Below, one piece after another: positions 27,901 to 40,197 of a DNA stretch of 64,000 nucleotides. Within the stretch, counting starts at the first letter, position 1. Each line of letters begins with the position of its first letter. Location: positions 1,294,978 through 1,358,977 of the forward strand of contig CM074808.1 of the NCBI GenBank assembly GCA_037447605.1. Direction: 5' to 3'. The translations under genes and the position numbers were made by a program. Origin of the DNA: Zygnema circumcarinatum (taxonomy: Eukaryota > Streptophyta > Zygnematophyceae > Zygnematales > Zygnemataceae). Below the pieces are notes generated by a model that saw only the letters and a program-made list of their open reading frames with translations, was not told the DNA's origin and did no database searches.

Positions 27901-29314
27901 ATTCAGTGCTATACCATTGAATTCATATATACCATTTGGCGAAGAATCGGCATGTGCAGTCACGGTTCAAACTCACTATGCCAGAGCAATGACAATGGGA
28001 TGAGTTATGTAACCCATTACATTGAGAAACCAGATCGTCTGCCTTGCCTTCATACGGCTTGACATACATCAACACTAATTTCTGCGGATGGGAAAATGTG
28101 TCGGCACTGGCCAGTGAATTCTGAAAGATACTTGTACTTTTGAAAGCAGATGAAGGAACTGCGACTGGAAAAAACGATGGCAATGACAATGGGTAGGACA
28201 GAATCACTGCTGCAGCTGTAGGAACGTTGCTGACTTCTAGATGGCAAACTCTGGATTTCAACTGGATATGTTTACTTCTCAAATATTCTAACTGTGGAAG
28301 ACAAAGTATTTCAGTTACCAGGTCGAGATGTTGACACTTCAAATCTTCTTGTCAAAGTGCATGTTGACGGTTCAGTTGACGTGACCAAGCAGCCAAGGAA
28401 CAACATCAGATCCCTTCAGACCGGATGCGTATGGGTTTAGTTCAACTTGGCAGCTGGCAGTTGACACTTGGGAGCGGCTGCGTGAGGTAGTTACTGTGCC
28501 AAGATTAGGAATTGGCTACCCAAATAACTGATACACTTATGATCAATCATGTTACAAAATCGTGCTTGTATAAGATTCAGCCCTTTCTGAAGACAAGAAT
28601 GCCTCGGAGTCCCTTCTACAATGTACTCGAGGCACGGAGCAGGAGAAGCAAGGTACCAACCTCGTAATGGTAAACAAGCGCAAATAAGCCAAATAAAAGG
28701 CAATAAGTTCCAATAAGGACCAAATAAAAACGAGAATTCGGCACCTGCAACCACCTCAACCCAAGGTGCCTCTAGCCATAAGTCAACTCTGGCAGTATGT
28801 TCCATCAGGCCAGGTTGGCTGATCCTAAAAATCTGAAGGAAACAAGGGGCTACAAAGAAGGCACAAAGTATATGCCAAAGAAAAAATCTTAAATGGCGAG
28901 CCAAATTATCACTTACGTTCACGAGAGTATGAAAGAGGTCGCCTGCGTAAAGCTTGAGCTTGGGATATCCATGAAGCTCGATATTCAACTCTCCTCTGTT
29001 GCAGATACGCTCCCACGCTTAATCAAAAAGCGTCGAACTACAAACAGTCATTGAAAGCAAAGCACCAAAACACACTCAAATGCCCTGAACAAGCAATCAA
29101 CCCGACCAAACCAACTCCTCCCAGGCACAGTGCCTCACTTTTCATCCACCAGCGGTCGGTGTGGCTCTGCAGCATGACACCTCCACTGACTGCCGCTCCC
29201 CCGGCCACCCGCATCCTCCACCGGCGGCGCGAGCAGCGGCTGCAGGAGCGGCTCTCCCTTTCTCCCCCGTCCCTCCGCGGGCTGCAGGAGCGCCTCCGTC
29301 CTGCGCTTGGGCAT
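21905..29314 (-). CDS. Inward-rectifier (Kir-like) potassium channel with long C-terminal tail (multi-exon)
   Basis: Kir channels are two-TM tetrameric K+ channels gated by phosphoinositide at the membrane face. Supported minus exons: 29314-29139, 28995-28917, 27443-27396 (pore), 26999-26882 (filter + TM2), 26531-26468, 26032-25970, 25710-25630, 25510-25418, 24494-24419, 23367-23314, 22829-22377, 22087-21905. Signature parts in order: LYAGDLFHTLVN (pre-TM1), SVQTAMTIGYGGD (filter TIGYG), a hydrophobic TM2 ending SLLGLVYAR, FSRPSRRVSTVVFSHKMVL, LACRVANLRKHQLIE, VRMLVALDNVMTEEHESIF, LGLPFTIAHPVTSSSPLY, MEILVLLEGTDAST and DFTLFHAVVPVPS, all matching the Kir cytoplasmic domain. A tail of about 200 residues, with a charged helical end, follows. 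The TM1 exon and one short exon before 23367 were not resolved. The start could be ATG 29512 instead of 29314. Confidence 0.8.
26055..26110 (+). repeat. TTACAGTTATA-type degenerate tandem repeat in a Kir intron
   Basis: Four or five imperfect copies of a 12-base unit (GTTACAGTTATA and variants) lie within the intron between the exons at 26468-26531 and 25970-26032. Simple repeat; no function suggested. Confidence 0.7.
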
Positions 29315-30545
29315 GGCGGCTGCGCCGGACTGCCCCCCCCTCCTCCTCCCCGCATCCCCTCCCCTCCCCTCCCCTCCCCTCTCCTCCTCTGCCCTCTCGT
29401 CCCCTCCCCTCCTGCCCCCTCGAGCAGGCCCTGGCAGGTGCGGGCGGGCAGGCGGGCAGGCGAGCAGCCGCGGAGGGCGGCTGCCGGCGGCTGCTGGATG
29501 GGGCCGGATCATGCCACGTCATGCCTCGGCCCGCGCCATGTCATGTCATCCCATGCCATGTCATGGCATGAGATCCGCGGCCGCATCGGCTTGGACGCAT
29601 CCGCTGCCGCCACGTGTACTTTCCGCGCGGCCCTTTCCCTTTCCAGCGAACCACAAACCGACAGAATCCAACACGTCATCCGTACGGCTACGCGCCATAG
29701 CGACCGAGCTTTGGCGCCAAGCGGTCGGAACCGACAAAGATATCCCGATAGTTCCCATATGGCGTATCGTATCGATACCGATACGATGTGGTACGGTCCA
29801 TCCCTGGCCTCGCGTACAGTATTCCTTTGGGGTGGAATTTTCCTCTGAGCGGTGCGCCCTCCCTTTCTCTCCTGCAAGGGAGGGGGAGGGGAGGGGAGGG
29901 GAGGGGAGGGGAGGGGAGGGGTCTGGCTTGCGGAGGAGGAGGAAGGGCCGGGGCGGCTCGCTACCTCGAGCTCTGCGATAACAAGGAGCCGCCATTCGCC
30001 TTTCTCGCGGCATATTTCAAGATCAGATGAAGAACACGAAGGTCAAATGGCTCTAGCAGAAACAGTGGCGTGGACTGATCCGAATGCTGCAAACAGCTTA
30101 CTTTGAGCTCTGCTCTTTCCATGGAGCTGCCATCGTGCTGATGCGCAGGCTGCTAGACCCTTTGCAGACGCCCATGTCAAGGGTCGGTCGAGTGCGAGGT
30201 CGAGAAGATGAATGTCGAGCACAGCGAGCAGCTGATACCAGCACCGAACGTTTGGGCAGCAATCAAGATGCAATGACGTATCAGGAGGTCCCCGGGATAG
30301 TTAGATATCCTTTTCTTCATGGACTCGGTGCTCAGATTTTCACGTACTTCAATGGCGGCATGCTCTGTACTTCCAAGCTACAGAATAGCAACTCCCATTA
30401 GAGCATGGCCTTCATTGGCATGATGACAATCACCAGAAAAATCTAACTTATTTCTCATCATTTGAAAATCTTAACTTAAGTATGAGTATTAATTAAAACT
30501 CTTACTTAATATAATTGTGCTAAGGCCACATCCCGAATCGTACGC
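29315..30545. promoter_or_regulatory. Kir-like gene upstream region and JmjC-gene 3' flank
   Basis: Between the Kir start and the JmjC stop. Contains a pyrimidine tract (29335-29420), CATGTCATG-type repeats (29510-29570), CCACGTGT near 29612, CCGTACGG at 29680-29687, GTACGG at 29791-29796 and the G-rich run 29881-29921. The elements resemble other promoters in the window. No gene is seen. Confidence 0.5.
29881..29921 (+). repeat. GGGGA tandem repeat with G-quadruplex potential
   Basis: About eight consecutive GGGGA units on the plus strand, about 570 bp upstream of the Kir start codon. Runs of four G separated by single A are classic G-quadruplex-forming sequence (known); formation in vivo is unknown. 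Confidence 0.9.
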
Positions 30546-33500
30546 TCACAATGAGCCATACGGTCCACCCTTCCCCAGGCTCTCTCTATGCGTGGCTCTT
30601 GCCACTCTGCTCTCATCAAAACTGTTAAGCACACCCCATACAGCCTCCTCCAACTCCTCCATGCTCTTCACTGCTTTCAAATCCTCCCGATAGTTAAAGA
30701 TGTGCCGCACAGTCGCATGCTGACACAACAAACCATAGCACCTGCACCACCCCCCCCCCGACACAAGTGAGCACCCTGCAACAACTTTAAAACGTACATG
30801 CAGCTTTTTGCATTTTACATATTCGTTACCGCCCACCAAAAAAGCACGCCTCTTCCGGACTTTGCAATGGTTTGCATGAAGGGGATAAGCAGCAGCAGCA
30901 TACATTGCGCGATAAGAGGGCCGTTGAAGACGGCCCTTCATTTTATCTTCTGCCAGGACGCTGCCAGTTCGCTCTTCAGCAGACAAGTTCTGAGACGAAA
31001 CTTCCTCTAGAGGTTGCAACCTTTTGGAACATTGCCTTCGCTGTGACGAGTGTTCAAGGGCGCATAAGTACTCCTCAAAGCATATCCGGAGCATGTCATC
31101 ATCACATCGGAATGCGCTGAAATGCAGCGACACAAAGTCGTACAGGGGATCACCTGCAGCACAATCTCGGACCACGCACCACTCAATCTCAGAAGCAAGG
31201 CAGCCAACAGAGCCCCCTTGATCAGCACAGGCATGGTCTCAATCATTCAGCACTGCATGGGTCGAAGCAGGCAAAAGGATGTGAACATAGTTGACGAACC
31301 AAGAATTGTTCCACCAAAGTCCACCAGATACCCAACTCTCTCGTCGCAAGTTTTAGGTCCCTCCACTTCTGCATTTCCCCATTTCCTTGGATCAAGAATT
31401 AGTCTCGAAGGCCTTCCATCTCACATGCAGCACTCTGGCTACAAGTCTCAATATCGTCACAGTTTGTTATCTTACTGGATTGGTTTATCGATGGGCTCAG
31501 AATAATGTTGTCGTCCATAGCATCTGCGTGCAACCAGGCGGGCGGTTGCCAGTCTTCTCCAGGTTCCTGCGGAAAAACAGAGAGATGAAATCCATTACTA
31601 AAAGAGAACGAAATCACTTGCAGCTCTGCAAAGAAGAAGAGAGAGTGAAGGTCCACCTGAGGGGCCACCAGCACGGCGGGGTCCGCTGGGAGATACGCAT
31701 TCACTTGATCCAACAGATGTTTTGGAAACCACGCACTGCACCAAGAGACAATACATGTTAAAAAGACTGCCGATATGCAGGCTCCTTCCTGTCGTATTGG
31801 CATTTTCAAGCTGAAAAAAAAGCTCACAGACCTTTTCCACCAAGGATGTCCATGACAAGAATTCACGGAAACAGAATCCCACGCATTCTTGCTCGTGGCG
31901 GAAGAGGCAGCTGTCATCCAACTGCTAGATAGCATTTTGCAAGAAATTGTCCGAAGTAATTTGGTTCACTTAGCTATGCAAACATACTCCCAGACGAAGG
32001 CCAGGACACTGATGCTGTCACGGAAAATGCATTACTCGCAGACAAAAGCATCAGCAACCCATCTATCTGCTTACATTCTACTCCCACCCACATTATAGAA
32101 GACTCTAACTGTTACTCGACTTAAACGACCCATCTCATAACAATGCGTCCCACAACAAGAGGCCCATAATTGAGTGAAAGCATGATCCAAAGGTTGAGCG
32201 CTTACAAAGCCTCGAACATCTCCACAACTTGTGAGCGTTGACTGCGGAGCATTTTTACAAACGGCTTCCAGTAACCGGGCACCTCTATCTCAGCCTCTCC
32301 ATTGGCATTGGCTGCAGTTTCTCCGTCTACTACCTCACCATCTGCCCATTCCCATCAACCCTTATATGTTCAGAAACGGCCACCAACACGTGCCAGTTCA
32401 GCTCTTTTTCAAAAAACCCTTCCTGAGAGTAAAATCTGAGAGCTGATTCATTCAACGCATAAGTCATCCAGTCTGCAAAAAGATGCAAACTCTCCCGCTT
32501 ACCACTAGCTGGAAGGACTTTTGGTGTTCTGATTACCTTCATGCTCCTCTGCGTCAGAGTCAGTCTCGTCGATGTACTTTTCCACAAAGGGGAGTGAAGG
32601 TAGGGGCAAGGTGTGCAGGTACGCAAAAGTACGGCCCATAAATCCTCCCACAGCGTGCAATTCATCGAGGCTTAGATAACGACGTCTGGCAACCAATCAA
32701 GCCCTCGTAACAGTCAGAATAAGCTTCAGCTTCATTCGCAAAATTTGCAGTATAGGTAGTTTCGACTCTTCAGACGAATGCTGCGCATTCAGAAGAAGCT
32801 TTACCTGCTTTTCAGGTCATTCCCCTCGCACCGCTTCAGCACAATGTATGGCCACCTTTCTGCTTCCGATTGATTCTGTTCCTGCTTCTGTTTCCTCGAA
32901 CGTTTTCTCAGCCTCCTCCTCCTCCGCCCATTTCTTGGCTTGACAGCCATTTCCTCTGAGTCATTTTCAGTGTTCACCCCTCTCTCACACTCCTTCGAAA
33001 TGCTACATCCACGCACTTCTTTTCCTGAAAATGGCTCAGTCCCTAAACCATCCCAAGGAAGAGCACATGCACTGCTATCCATTCCTTTCTTGCCTACTAA
33101 TATTCCACTTGCTGTAAGCTCAGGGATAACATCAACCAAATAAGAATCTGTCTCCTTGACCTTCCGGTAGAGCTCAAGCTGCAAAAACCGCACACTCGAA
33201 TGAGAATCAGTACCATCAAATTGGATCTGTGCAGGAAATCTCACTCATGTAGAGACTGTTGGCAAGCTATGGAGCGCACAACATGGGTGCGGCACAACAG
33301 GGAGGTCTGACAAGGATTTTTAAGGTTTGTTGTCATCAACTTCAGTTTGCATGTCAAAATCAAGCTGCGGGTTTAGCCACCCTAATCACAGTAGTTTCGT
33401 AAACTCAGGTGTTCTAAGACGAGATTGCTCAACGAATGAATTGGACAGCAACGCAGGAAGGTCGAAAGTGCAAAATAGAAAAGCGATCACTATGCTCCTA

Positions 33501-36500
33501 CTAGCTTAACGTACTCTTTGTGTTGTCAAGATAGATCTCTGCAGACCCTCGTCAGCAAATTCTATCCATATCAACCCTTATATTTAAACTGTATCCTGTA
33601 TCTTTCAAAAAGGTTCTCTGTTCTCTATAGAGAGATGGTGGCACTTTGTACTCAGCATCGACACAACCAACTGCCAGCTGACATCATGAACTATAGACAT
33701 GTCCGAAGAGAGGCTTTTGAAGGGCATGGTCCAATGCAACATGCAATTCCTGGAACAGGCACCATGCAACCGAACAGTGGTCCATAGAAGTTGATTTCCC
33801 CACTCTATTTTCGACTTCATTTGGTTTATGGGAGAGAGAGAATTGAAACAGGTGAACATCATCACTGACCTCTATACTCAAAGTTTTCACTGCCTCCAGC
33901 CCTCCCTCATCATCCACGTATATCTTTACGGCATGCTCTCCAACCAGGTACACCTGCAAACTTGCCACACAAAACAGTTAACCCAGCGAATAAACTAAGT
34001 GCACTGGAAACTCTCCTTAGGAACGGACCCAAACCATAGGCAATCGCCATCTGCATTGCCATATAGCCTCCAACAAACAACTAAAGCTGACTAAAGCTGT
34101 AACAAACCCTCACCAGGTTGTGGCCAGACCCTAAAGGGAGGCATTCCGTCCCCACTGGCTTCGCCAAACTGTGCTTCTCGCAAATAGCTTCCAATCGCAA
34201 CTGCCATATTTGCGCCTCCATAGCCAGGTTGGCGCACTGCCAATGTACTCTCCATGGAAAAGTCTCTCAGACACTTGAGAAGGGAGTCTGCTGAAATTGA
34301 AGAGGAGAGCAGCAAGGGATGGGAATGCCTTTCTTGCCACCGAACATAACATTGTCTCGCAACATTGCTAGCTTGTTCTGGGCATTCCTACGCTTTGCAG
34401 GCAGCAGCACTTAGCATATGTCCTCCAACTGCAGTGAATTCAGTGAAGTTTGCACACCTTCCAAATGCGCGGCTGCAAGTCGGGGCGATGCTCCCACAGG
34501 CAGCGCAGCCAATGGCGGAGCTCCAGCGAGGCGACCTCCCCATTGGTGGCGCCGTGCACCTTGTACTCCGCTTCGGCCACAGCGGACAGCTCGCCCTGCA
34601 GCCCGTTCTGGGCGAGACTTCCCTTCAAAGCCGCCACCTTTGCGCGCCAACCGCTTCCGTGGTGCCCAAAACCAACATCATTTTGCTCGGAATCACCGTT
34701 GAGAACGGAAGTAGAGTCCTCCATCTGAGTCTTCCCATTCACATTCGCATATAAAGCGGATGACAATGGGGGCAGGTTTCCTCTGTCTATTTCCACATGT
34801 GAGCCGACTTCCTCCTCAACGCCCTCCTGCGTCTTTGGACTTACTGGATCAACTACTTCGCCATCCCCATCCTCATCCTCATCCTCATTCTCATCCTCAT
34901 TCTCATCCTCACCATTCCACTCTTCCCAGCCGTCAGAGCTCTCCTGCAGATTCTCTACCGCAAGCTCTTGCTCTCGTTCCATGTCAAACTTAGCAGTCTC
35001 TTGAAGAGCAAGATGGCCAGCTCTTGCAATTCCACGGTGTCGGAAGCCGGGAGCCATATCAAGGCATACAGTTTCAAAATTTCGGTCGTTCACAAAGTTG
35101 TGAGTGACTGCAACTGTTGTTTCAAGATTCAGAACGCAATGCCACCAGCCCGAGGGCATGAATATCGTTTCTCCAGGAAGTTGAGTCACTTCGATCGGCT
35201 TCTCCTCCGGGCTCAGCATAGGGTACACCTCCAACCACCACTGCTCCCTCCAACCAGTACAAGACTTCCCTCACTATTTGTATCCACAGTGAGCACAGCA
35301 CAAGCATGCACTGATCAGAATCCACCTTCCAAAAGCTCACCTGAAGAGAGGTTGGCCCGTCAGAGTGCGTCTCCCCATCGAACTCGTCCACGTGAAGTGT
35401 CACTCCTGGTGGTACCTTCCCTGGTGGATAGAGCGCCCACCTGCATAGAATCGATAGACACCAAATCTTCAATATGGGAGTCCTAAAGGCGAACTCTTCG
35501 CTTGTTGACAGACAGATATACCCCTTCATATCTTAGAGTTCCTTTAAACGCTCACACACCTTTTACGGCCCACAAGGAGGGTGTTCCATGCACTGGTGAG
35601 AGAGGGGTCCACATGCCAGCTTGCCCCTGAGCGAGCAGGACCCATAATGAGCCACCGGTAAGGGGGGCGGCGACTTCCGAGAGAAGACAACAAATCCTCC
35701 TCGAAGTGAGGGGGGACGGAGTAGTCCTTCAGCAGCGGGGGCGCACTTTCGCCGAACTGTGAAATCACAGTATGTCAATCAGCCACAGAATATGCCAATA
35801 ACCGCTCCTCTCTCTCTCTCTCTCTCCTTTTAGAATACAGTATAAACAAACGTAGCATCTGGATTATCACAGTCACAGAAATACATATAGAATCAATACC
35901 TCTTCATCAAAGACATACAGAGGCTCTTCATCGTGTTGCTGTGCAACGTACGCGGCATAATCTGCCAGCCGCATCTTTACCGGCTTCCCACTAGCCACTG
36001 TCACTCTAAGTGCTGCTCTGCCATAGTTTTCTGACAGCTGCTCCAATGTCCATGAGCTTTTAGCATTCCAATCCTCCGTAAGGTCGGTCAACATCACCTG
36101 CAACACAGTGTGGGGGAAAGGAATGAGAGAGGAAGGATGCACTGTCATTTTGGGACGAAGAATTATTTTTCTTCATTGGCCATCCTACCGTCCCGTTAGG
36201 AAGTTCACCTTCAACATGGTGATCCATAGATGCATGGTCATGATACTACATGACCTGCCACAGAAAAAATATGTTGATGACAAGGCCATCCAGCTTATTG
36301 TTGTCTCTTCGGCACAAAACGAGTGCGTTAATTTTACAGATGAATCAGTCGTAACTGCTCCGGGCTTGTTGTTACTGCAATTGAAATACTCCCACAGGAC
36401 AGTTCAAAAACATATGTCACTTATTCTTCAAACGTACTATCTATAGACAGACACAAAATGGCTGCCATTTGAAGCTACCGGAATGCGTCCGTCGTACAGC

Positions 36501-38328
36501 TCTGCAAACTCTTTAGGACTGAGAGCAGCTCTGCGCTCGATCAGCTTGTCGTCTGCGGCAAAGTTCGTCAAGTCCACGTGGCAGCGGTACCATCGCCGAT
36601 ACAGAAAGTCGGAGCTGAATCCTAATGTGCAGAAGCAATGAAGACAGCATCCGTAGCATAGAAAAGTTCAGAGATGCAGCACAAACACGAAAGTGCTGAG
36701 GCTAGAGGAAGGCTGCTGACCTACCTCGGGGAAAGCAAATGACCACAGAAGGTTTGGCCATTAAGTGATGAACGCAAGAGCTGCAAAGCATGCACCCGCT
36801 ATCCCTTCGATCTCTCAGTTCTACAAGCAGGAAATGCCACCACCTGTGAAACGAAGTGCTGGCTTCAACTCAGGAGCAGGCAGTCCCTTCTCCTCCGTCA
36901 GTCTGCCATGGACTCCATAAACGTAATGGAAGTGAGCTTCATCAGGCAATAGTACTCCAGTTTGTTGCCATTCGTCATGGGTTGACGACGGTGTAAGTAG
37001 ATAAGCATACAAGTAGACTTGCACTTGCAGAAACATTTGAAACAAGCATAGAAAAAAGACACGACGCGACTGCTTTTTAGGCTTGCCATTTTTTTTCTGC
37101 TTATGCATCTTCAATAGGAATTGGACGTGCGAGTGGGTAAACCCTGAAGGTATCTTTTGAAATGAGATGAGGAGGTTTGCAAAATTTCACGAGCAGTTGT
37201 TGTGGTACATAATTCTGATGTTATGATTTGCCGCGTGTGATGCTGAGTGTGTTATGTTGTGATGTCGTCATAAACAGTGTCTGTAAAGTAATCAAGTTTA
37301 ACGAGTGCATAATATTGCACAAGTCTTCTGCTAGCCTATTATAATACTTCGCTGTAAGGAGGCTTAATTTATTGGAACCTCATGGAGAAGATGTTATACC
37401 TCCACAGGACCCAATCATTAGATATTAATCACGTAAAAACGTGCGTTGCCAAATTGGTAGCAGGTGAAAAAGGACAAAATCTAACAGAAATATTTCGAAA
37501 AAATCGCCTGAAATTATCTATTGGGACAAAGCGTAGTTTAGCATAAAGAGAAACACAGCATTTGCTGGTCGTTTTTAGTACTAGTTGGTACGACCAAGCC
37601 TCCATTTCAGGTCGACTCTATCTTTTCATGTTCGACTCAAAGTGCTCGGCTAAGTGCTGTTGTAGTGATAGCCTAAAAGTCGTAAAACAAACATAAAATT
37701 CTTGTTCACAGTCATCTCTAAATAAAACTTCCATTTATACCCTCGAGAAAAACTGTGAGCCGAAATCGAGAATGGGCTAGGACGATCTGAATTCCAAGTG
37801 CCACGAGAATAATGATTGAAAAGCGAGACGTCTCTATTAAGATGAAGTGGCCAACTGACAGAAATGGCGATACGAACGAAAAAAATTTCCTTCAACATTC
37901 TTCCCATAATTAATCGTCAATTAAGCTGGCATGATTTCAATGTCGTGGGAAGTATGTATAGCCAGTACATATTCCCCTGATTAGCGAGACACAGTACCTT
38001 AACAACGCGGAATGCCGCCATGAATGCGTGTAGACGAAAGGCGTATCCGGCTGCTGGCGAAGGCACATGTGCATCCACAAGGGCTCCTCCGTACAGAGCA
38101 CGTAAAACACACTGCGCCATCCTTTCACAGGTTCATGTCAGAAGCCTCACATTCCCATCTCCTCCCATGCGCACATGCTCCACGGCATGGCGCCATGCGC
38201 AACACGCACCTGCTGGCGCAGCCCAGCATGGCCAAATCGCGCACTGCAAGGCGGTGAAGGATGCTGTCCAGCAGCTCATCTGGAAGCACGGCAAAAGATC
38301 CAAGCGCTGCCGGACGGCGGTCCTCCAT
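30546..38328 (-). CDS. F-box / JmjC / APH-like fusion protein (JMJ21-type, about 18 exons)
   Basis: Resembles the Arabidopsis At1g78280 (JMJ21) protein. Minus exons: 38328-38210, 38111-37998, about 37050-36844, 36621-36479, 36097-35900, 35756-35560, 35440-35341, 35240-34458, about 34330-34114, 33953-33870, 33178-32805, 32685-32537, 32342-32206, 31736-31657, 31566-31476, 31419-31300, 31153-30876, 30719-30546. The N-terminal F-box is LPDELLDSILHRLAVRDL. The JmjC domain has GASWHVDPSLTSAWNTLL (Fe-binding HxD), FMPSGWWHCVLNLE and VAVTHNFV (third ligand). An acidic GEDENEDENE repeat follows. The C-terminal half is aminoglycoside-phosphotransferase-like: VYLVGEHAVKIYV, WPYIVLKRCEG, WLHADAMDDNIIL (HxD...N catalytic-loop type) and YLVDFGGTILGDPLYDF (metal-binding D). 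Probably a nuclear or cytosolic SCF-linked oxygenase; substrate unknown. The third and ninth exon starts are uncertain. Confidence 0.88.
34862..34916 (-). repeat. CATCCT-type repeat encoding an acidic tract in the JmjC gene
   Basis: Imperfect 6-base repeat (CATCCT/CATTCT on the plus strand) translated on the minus strand as alternating Asp, Glu and Asn. It lies in the largest exon, between the JmjC domain and the APH-like half, and is probably a flexible linker. Confidence 0.85.
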
Positions 38329-40197
38329 GGCGCCCGCCTGTGCTGGACCTTCCTGCTTCCAAGCCGGCCTCCCTCTCCCTCTCCTCTCTCTCTCCCCCTC
38401 CCTTTCTCTCCCCCTCCCCGTCCCTCTCCCGCTCCCCCTGCAGACCGGCCCTTACCGCGGCCCGTTGGAATCGGCCCAGCGCGGTCTCCGCCCAGTCAGC
38501 GTCCCTTCCGAGAAGCTTCGACAACGTACGGACATACGAGTCGATGACTTTGAGTGTGGATGACTTTATTGGATGGCCGCGTCAGGAAAAGTCAAAGCGC
38601 GTAGTCGTTTGCCGAGGTTCGACCAGTTTGACCGCCACTTGTGAGCCGTACAGGGCAGGCGCTGTACGGCGTACGGACACGCTGGGCCTAGCCGCGTTGT
38701 TGTGTGCGTGTCCATCTTGCATGTTGGGCGCCATGTTGGCCAAACCACACTTGGGAATGGCCTTGTTTGGAGGAGCGAAATGCATGTTCTTATGACCATA
38801 TGAACTGCTACGCCAGATTCCACAGCCTCTGTCAGCCAGAACAGGACAGCTAGCGGAGCGTGGCAGGCAAATTCCATCTTGTTGTTAAGCGGGCAGAAAT
38901 GCCGGCTTAAAGGTCATTACCAAGATTTCACGCCGAGGGACAACAGCGCGAAAGATTTCGCCTACGGTACCTCCAACATCACGCATTTGCCGCATCTGTC
39001 TGTTGTTTTCTCACCTGTGCATCGCCTTTGCACCTCGTGCTGGAGGTTGCATGTGTGCTTGTGCTGCTATACCACCACCACCACCACTTTTGTACACTAC
39101 AGTACTTTCTAATTTCTTGCGAGCACGTTATTTGGCCGATGGGGTTCCGAGCCTCGAGCGCAAGTTGGCGCGTAACTCCACTGACTCTGCACTGAATCCC
39201 TCTGCCGCGTTAATCACGTTCTCGCCGTCGAAGACATCTCGGTATTGCACTTTGCCGTCATTCAATACCGGTTTTCTGGATATAAACAGGGACGATCGCC
39301 TTCCAGACCTTGCAACGCTTCATTCGGAGACGGCCAATTGCCGCAATCCCGAAACGCGTCATCGTGCGTGTAGCGACGATGAAGGTCGTCGGCGTCGCCG
39401 TCTCCGTCGCGCCAACCGCTTGACCGTTGGCGCAGGAGGGAGGATCCACGTGGCTGGCCGCGGAGAGAGCCATCATGGGCATGGGTACCATGGAGGGCAT
39501 GCAGACGAGGCATGACCATGAGGCCGGAAAGCGAGCCCCAGAGTCATGGCGCCCTGGGGTGGGCATTATAGTCCAAAAAGGCCATGGCCGCGTTGAAGAA
39601 TCCTAGTACCTGAGCCTGAAACCCGGAATCTGCGAAGAGGTGGCTAGGTGGTCAATGTACATTTGATGTCATCGGCAGTTCGATTTCAATGCCAGTTCTT
39701 ATTGCAAATATTGGCAATCGTTGTGATGCTGGAGGCCTTGAAGGTATTCGAACTTTATATCATTCTGTGAGTTGAAGGAGACCTCAACATAAGATCAAAG
39801 TAAGCAAAGCTAAATCTTACAATGCTTTGTCCTCTAGTGATGTTTTTGCCATGAGCACCTCAGTCTTGCTCTACTATCCGTGTTTTTCTACATAGACGGG
39901 TGAACTTTTTTGTGAATCGGAATGCGACAGTACAGCTCGTCATTAGTGGACCACAAGTAGCACTCGGGCTGTCCAATTTGAATCGATTATATGTTACACC
40001 TCCAAACACATAATCATGATCATACGATCATTCGATCATTCGTAAACCCTAGCTTGAATTGTCCACACGAATTAAGTTGCGCTATGCGCAGTAGTGCCCT
40101 CGTCCTATTGACGATTTTGCTCGAATCAAGCTATCTCCCTCCAAAATAGAATCAGCCACCTCCCAGAATATGGAAAAAAAAGGCATATTTTCACTGA
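38329..40197. promoter_or_regulatory. JmjC-gene upstream region and exonuclease 3' flank
   Basis: Just upstream of the JmjC start is a CT-rich tract (38370-38440). GTACGG/CCGTAC hexamers lie at 38526-38531, 38646-38651, 38664-38669 and 38671-38676. Beyond about 38900 I see no supported gene; the open frames to 39570 have no recognisable domain. The last part should be the 3' flank of the exonuclease gene. Confidence 0.45.

Noticed and set aside
32344-32472. Minus-strand segment with a good acceptor in the JmjC gene (DWMTYALNESALRF)
   Set aside because: The relative's sequence continues directly from 32537 to 32342, so this is more likely intron; an alternative exon is not excluded.
38276-38524. 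Minus-strand Glu/Arg/Gly-rich open frame upstream of the JmjC start
   Set aside because: It is translated from the CT/GA-rich leader tract in another frame; the F-box start at 38328 is the family start.
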